Positions 11,261 to 12,353 of a stretch of 12,353 nt of DNA are shown here, piece by piece. How positions within the stretch are numbered: position 1 is the first letter of the stretch; every line of letters begins with the position of its first letter. A model generated the notes under the pieces. The model saw nothing but the letters and a program-made list of their open reading frames with translations, did no database searches and was not told the origin of the DNA. The stretch is from contig VGSO01000048.1 in assembly GCA_016874945.1 (NCBI GenBank), forward strand, positions 1-12,353. Direction: 5' to 3'. A program made the position numbers and the translations under genes. This DNA is from Deltaproteobacteria bacterium (GTDB lineage: Bacteria > Desulfobacterota > Desulfobaccia > Desulfobaccales > 0-14-0-80-60-11).

Positions 11261-12353
11261 ATGACAGTCAAACCAACCGGCACACCCAAGCTCCTGCAGG
11301 GCAACGAAGCCGTGGTGGAAGGCGCCCTGACCGCGGGGTGCCGCTTTTTCGCGGGCTATCCCATCACCCCGGCCACGGAGATCAGCGAAGCCATGTCCTG
11401 GCGCCTGCCCGCCGTAGATGGAACCTTCATCCAGATGGAGGATGAAATCGCCTCTCTGGGCGCAGTCATCGGCGCGTCCCTGGCCGGGGCCAAGTCCATG
11501 ACCGCCACCAGCGGCCCAGGGTTTTCCCTGATGCAGGAAAACCTGGGATTTGCGGTGGTGGCGGAAGTCCCCTGCGTCATCGTCAACGTCATGCGGGGCG
11601 GACCCTCCACCGGCCTGCCCACCGCGGTGAGCCAGGGAGACGTGCAGCAGACCCGGTGGGGCGCCCACGGCGACCATCCCATCATCGTCCTGGCCGCGGC
11701 CACCACCCTGGACTGCTTCCACCTGACAGTGAAGGCCTTCAACTTTTCGGAAAAATACCGCACCCCGGTGATTCTCCTGCTGGATGAAGTGGTGGCCCAC
11801 ACCCGGGAGAAAATCATTCTGCCTCCGGCGGAGGAAATAAAAGTGGTGGACCGCCTCCAGCCCGCGGTGCCACCGGACTGGTACATTCCTTATGAAGACA
11901 CTGCCTCCGGCGTCCCGGCCATGGGGATTTTCGGAGACGGCTACCGCTACCACGTCACCGGGCTCATCCACGACGTCCGGGGCTTTCCCACGGAGCGGCC
12001 CGATGAAATCGTGCCTTTTATGAGCCGGCTCTTCCGCAAAATCAACCAGCACTTCGCGGACATCATGATGGTGGAGGAGGTGCTTGCGGAAGACGCGGAA
12101 GTGCTGGTCATCGCCTACGGCTCCGTGGCCCGCTCCGCCCGGCGGGCGGTGCAGGAGGCCCGGGACCGGGGCGTCAAGGCCGGGCTGCTGAAGCTCGTCA
12201 CCCTGTGGCCTTTCCCCCGGCCCCTGGTGGAGCCGTATCTGCGGAAGGTAAGGGCCGTTTTGGTTCCTGAAATGAATATGGGCCAGATGTCCCGGGAAGT
12301 GAAGCGGGTGAACCAGGGGGCAACCCGGGTAGAGACCTTGAACAGGATTGATG
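11261..12353 (+). CDS. korA: 2-oxoacid:ferredoxin oxidoreductase alpha subunit (2-oxoglutarate type), partial
   Basis: 364 codons are visible before the window ends without a stop. The sequence begins LLQGNEAVVEGALTAGCRFF then AGYPITPATEI (GYPITP at 32-37, the pyrimidine-side TPP-binding domain), with TATSGPGFSLMQEN near 81-94 and MRGGPSTGLPT near 111-121, followed by the transketolase-C-like second half (EDAEVLVIAYGSVARSA, LVTLWPFP). This is the KorA/VorB pattern. The enzyme interconverts a 2-oxoacid plus CoA with acyl-CoA, CO2 and reduced ferredoxin, in anaerobes often running reductively in the TCA cycle or in amino-acid metabolism. Beta and gamma subunits probably follow outside the window. 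The start is supported by AGGGGG just upstream. Substrate assignment is from overall resemblance. Confidence 0.9.
   Translation, partial: MTVKPTGTPKLLQGNEAVVEGALTAGCRFFAGYPITPATEISEAMSWRLPAVDGTFIQMEDEIASLGAVIGASLAGAKSMTATSGPGFSLMQENLGFAVVAEVPCVIVNVMRGGPSTGLPTAVSQGDVQQTRWGAHGDHPIIVLAAATTLDCFHLTVKAFNFSEKYRTPVILLLDEVVAHTREKIILPPAEEIKVVDRLQPAVPPDWYIPYEDTASGVPAMGIFGDGYRYHVTGLIHDVRGFPTERPDEIVPFMSRLFRKINQHFADIMMVEEVLAEDAEVLVIAYGSVARSARRAVQEARDRGVKAGLLKLVTLWPFPRPLVEPYLRKVRAVLVPEMNMGQMSREVKRVNQGATRVETLNRID

Noticed and set aside
11207..12052. A 281-codon minus-strand open frame
   Set aside because: It is the complement of the korA coding region; the plus-strand frame has clear family motifs, while this one is low-complexity and Gly/Arg/His-rich.

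Overview
The window is about 12.4 kb of GC-rich bacterial chromosome carrying mostly housekeeping genes. The gene set (MiaB, a bifunctional-nuclease-domain protein, a rhomboid protease, a four-subunit-type 2-oxoacid:ferredoxin oxidoreductase with its own ferredoxin subunit, anthranilate synthase) and the GC-rich codon use suggest an anaerobic Desulfobacterota-type (deltaproteobacterial) organism. This placement is inference; no rRNA or other firm marker is present.

Layout. Positions 1-3193 (minus strand) hold miaB, a BFN/DUF151 gene, a PHP-domain phosphoesterase gene and the 5' part of rsmB (the rest lies off the window), probably one transcript. Positions 3414-5590 (plus) hold a rhomboid protease, a PPC/DUF296 protein and an inositol-monophosphatase-family protein. 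Positions 5587-6839 (minus) are an accessory island: a hicBA toxin-antitoxin pair followed by an AT-rich DUF5677-type gene whose stop codon overlaps the stop of the phosphatase gene. Positions 6881-9536 (plus) are a trpE-trpG unit with a complete transcription attenuator: promoter, an 18-residue leader peptide (MKTFVAKNSWLWWRSSNP) with three Trp codons, a predicted antiterminator pairing and an intrinsic terminator. Positions 9715-10726 (plus) encode a Ca2+/cation antiporter whose 5' end looks frameshifted. Positions 10777-12353 (plus) carry the delta (ferredoxin) and alpha subunits of a 2-oxoacid:ferredoxin oxidoreductase; alpha runs off the end.

The most striking material is between the genes. 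(1) The trp attenuator was found by reading the intergenic DNA; its promoter geometry implies that the leader peptide is translated from a leaderless mRNA. (2) Nearly every longer gap carries repeats of three kinds: tandem heptamer arrays of related units (GTTTTCG, GCTTTCA, AGGTGTC, TGAAACC), short palindromes with a GTAG or GTGG head like those of REP elements, including copies with a compensatory base-pair change, and a 200-bp three-layer nested inverted repeat lodged between the trp attenuator and trpE. Several abut or appear to displace start codons and ribosome-binding sites (rsmB, PHP gene). (3) The hicBA/DUF5677 island sits against the trp promoter. No CRISPR array, tRNA, rRNA or intact insertion sequence was seen.
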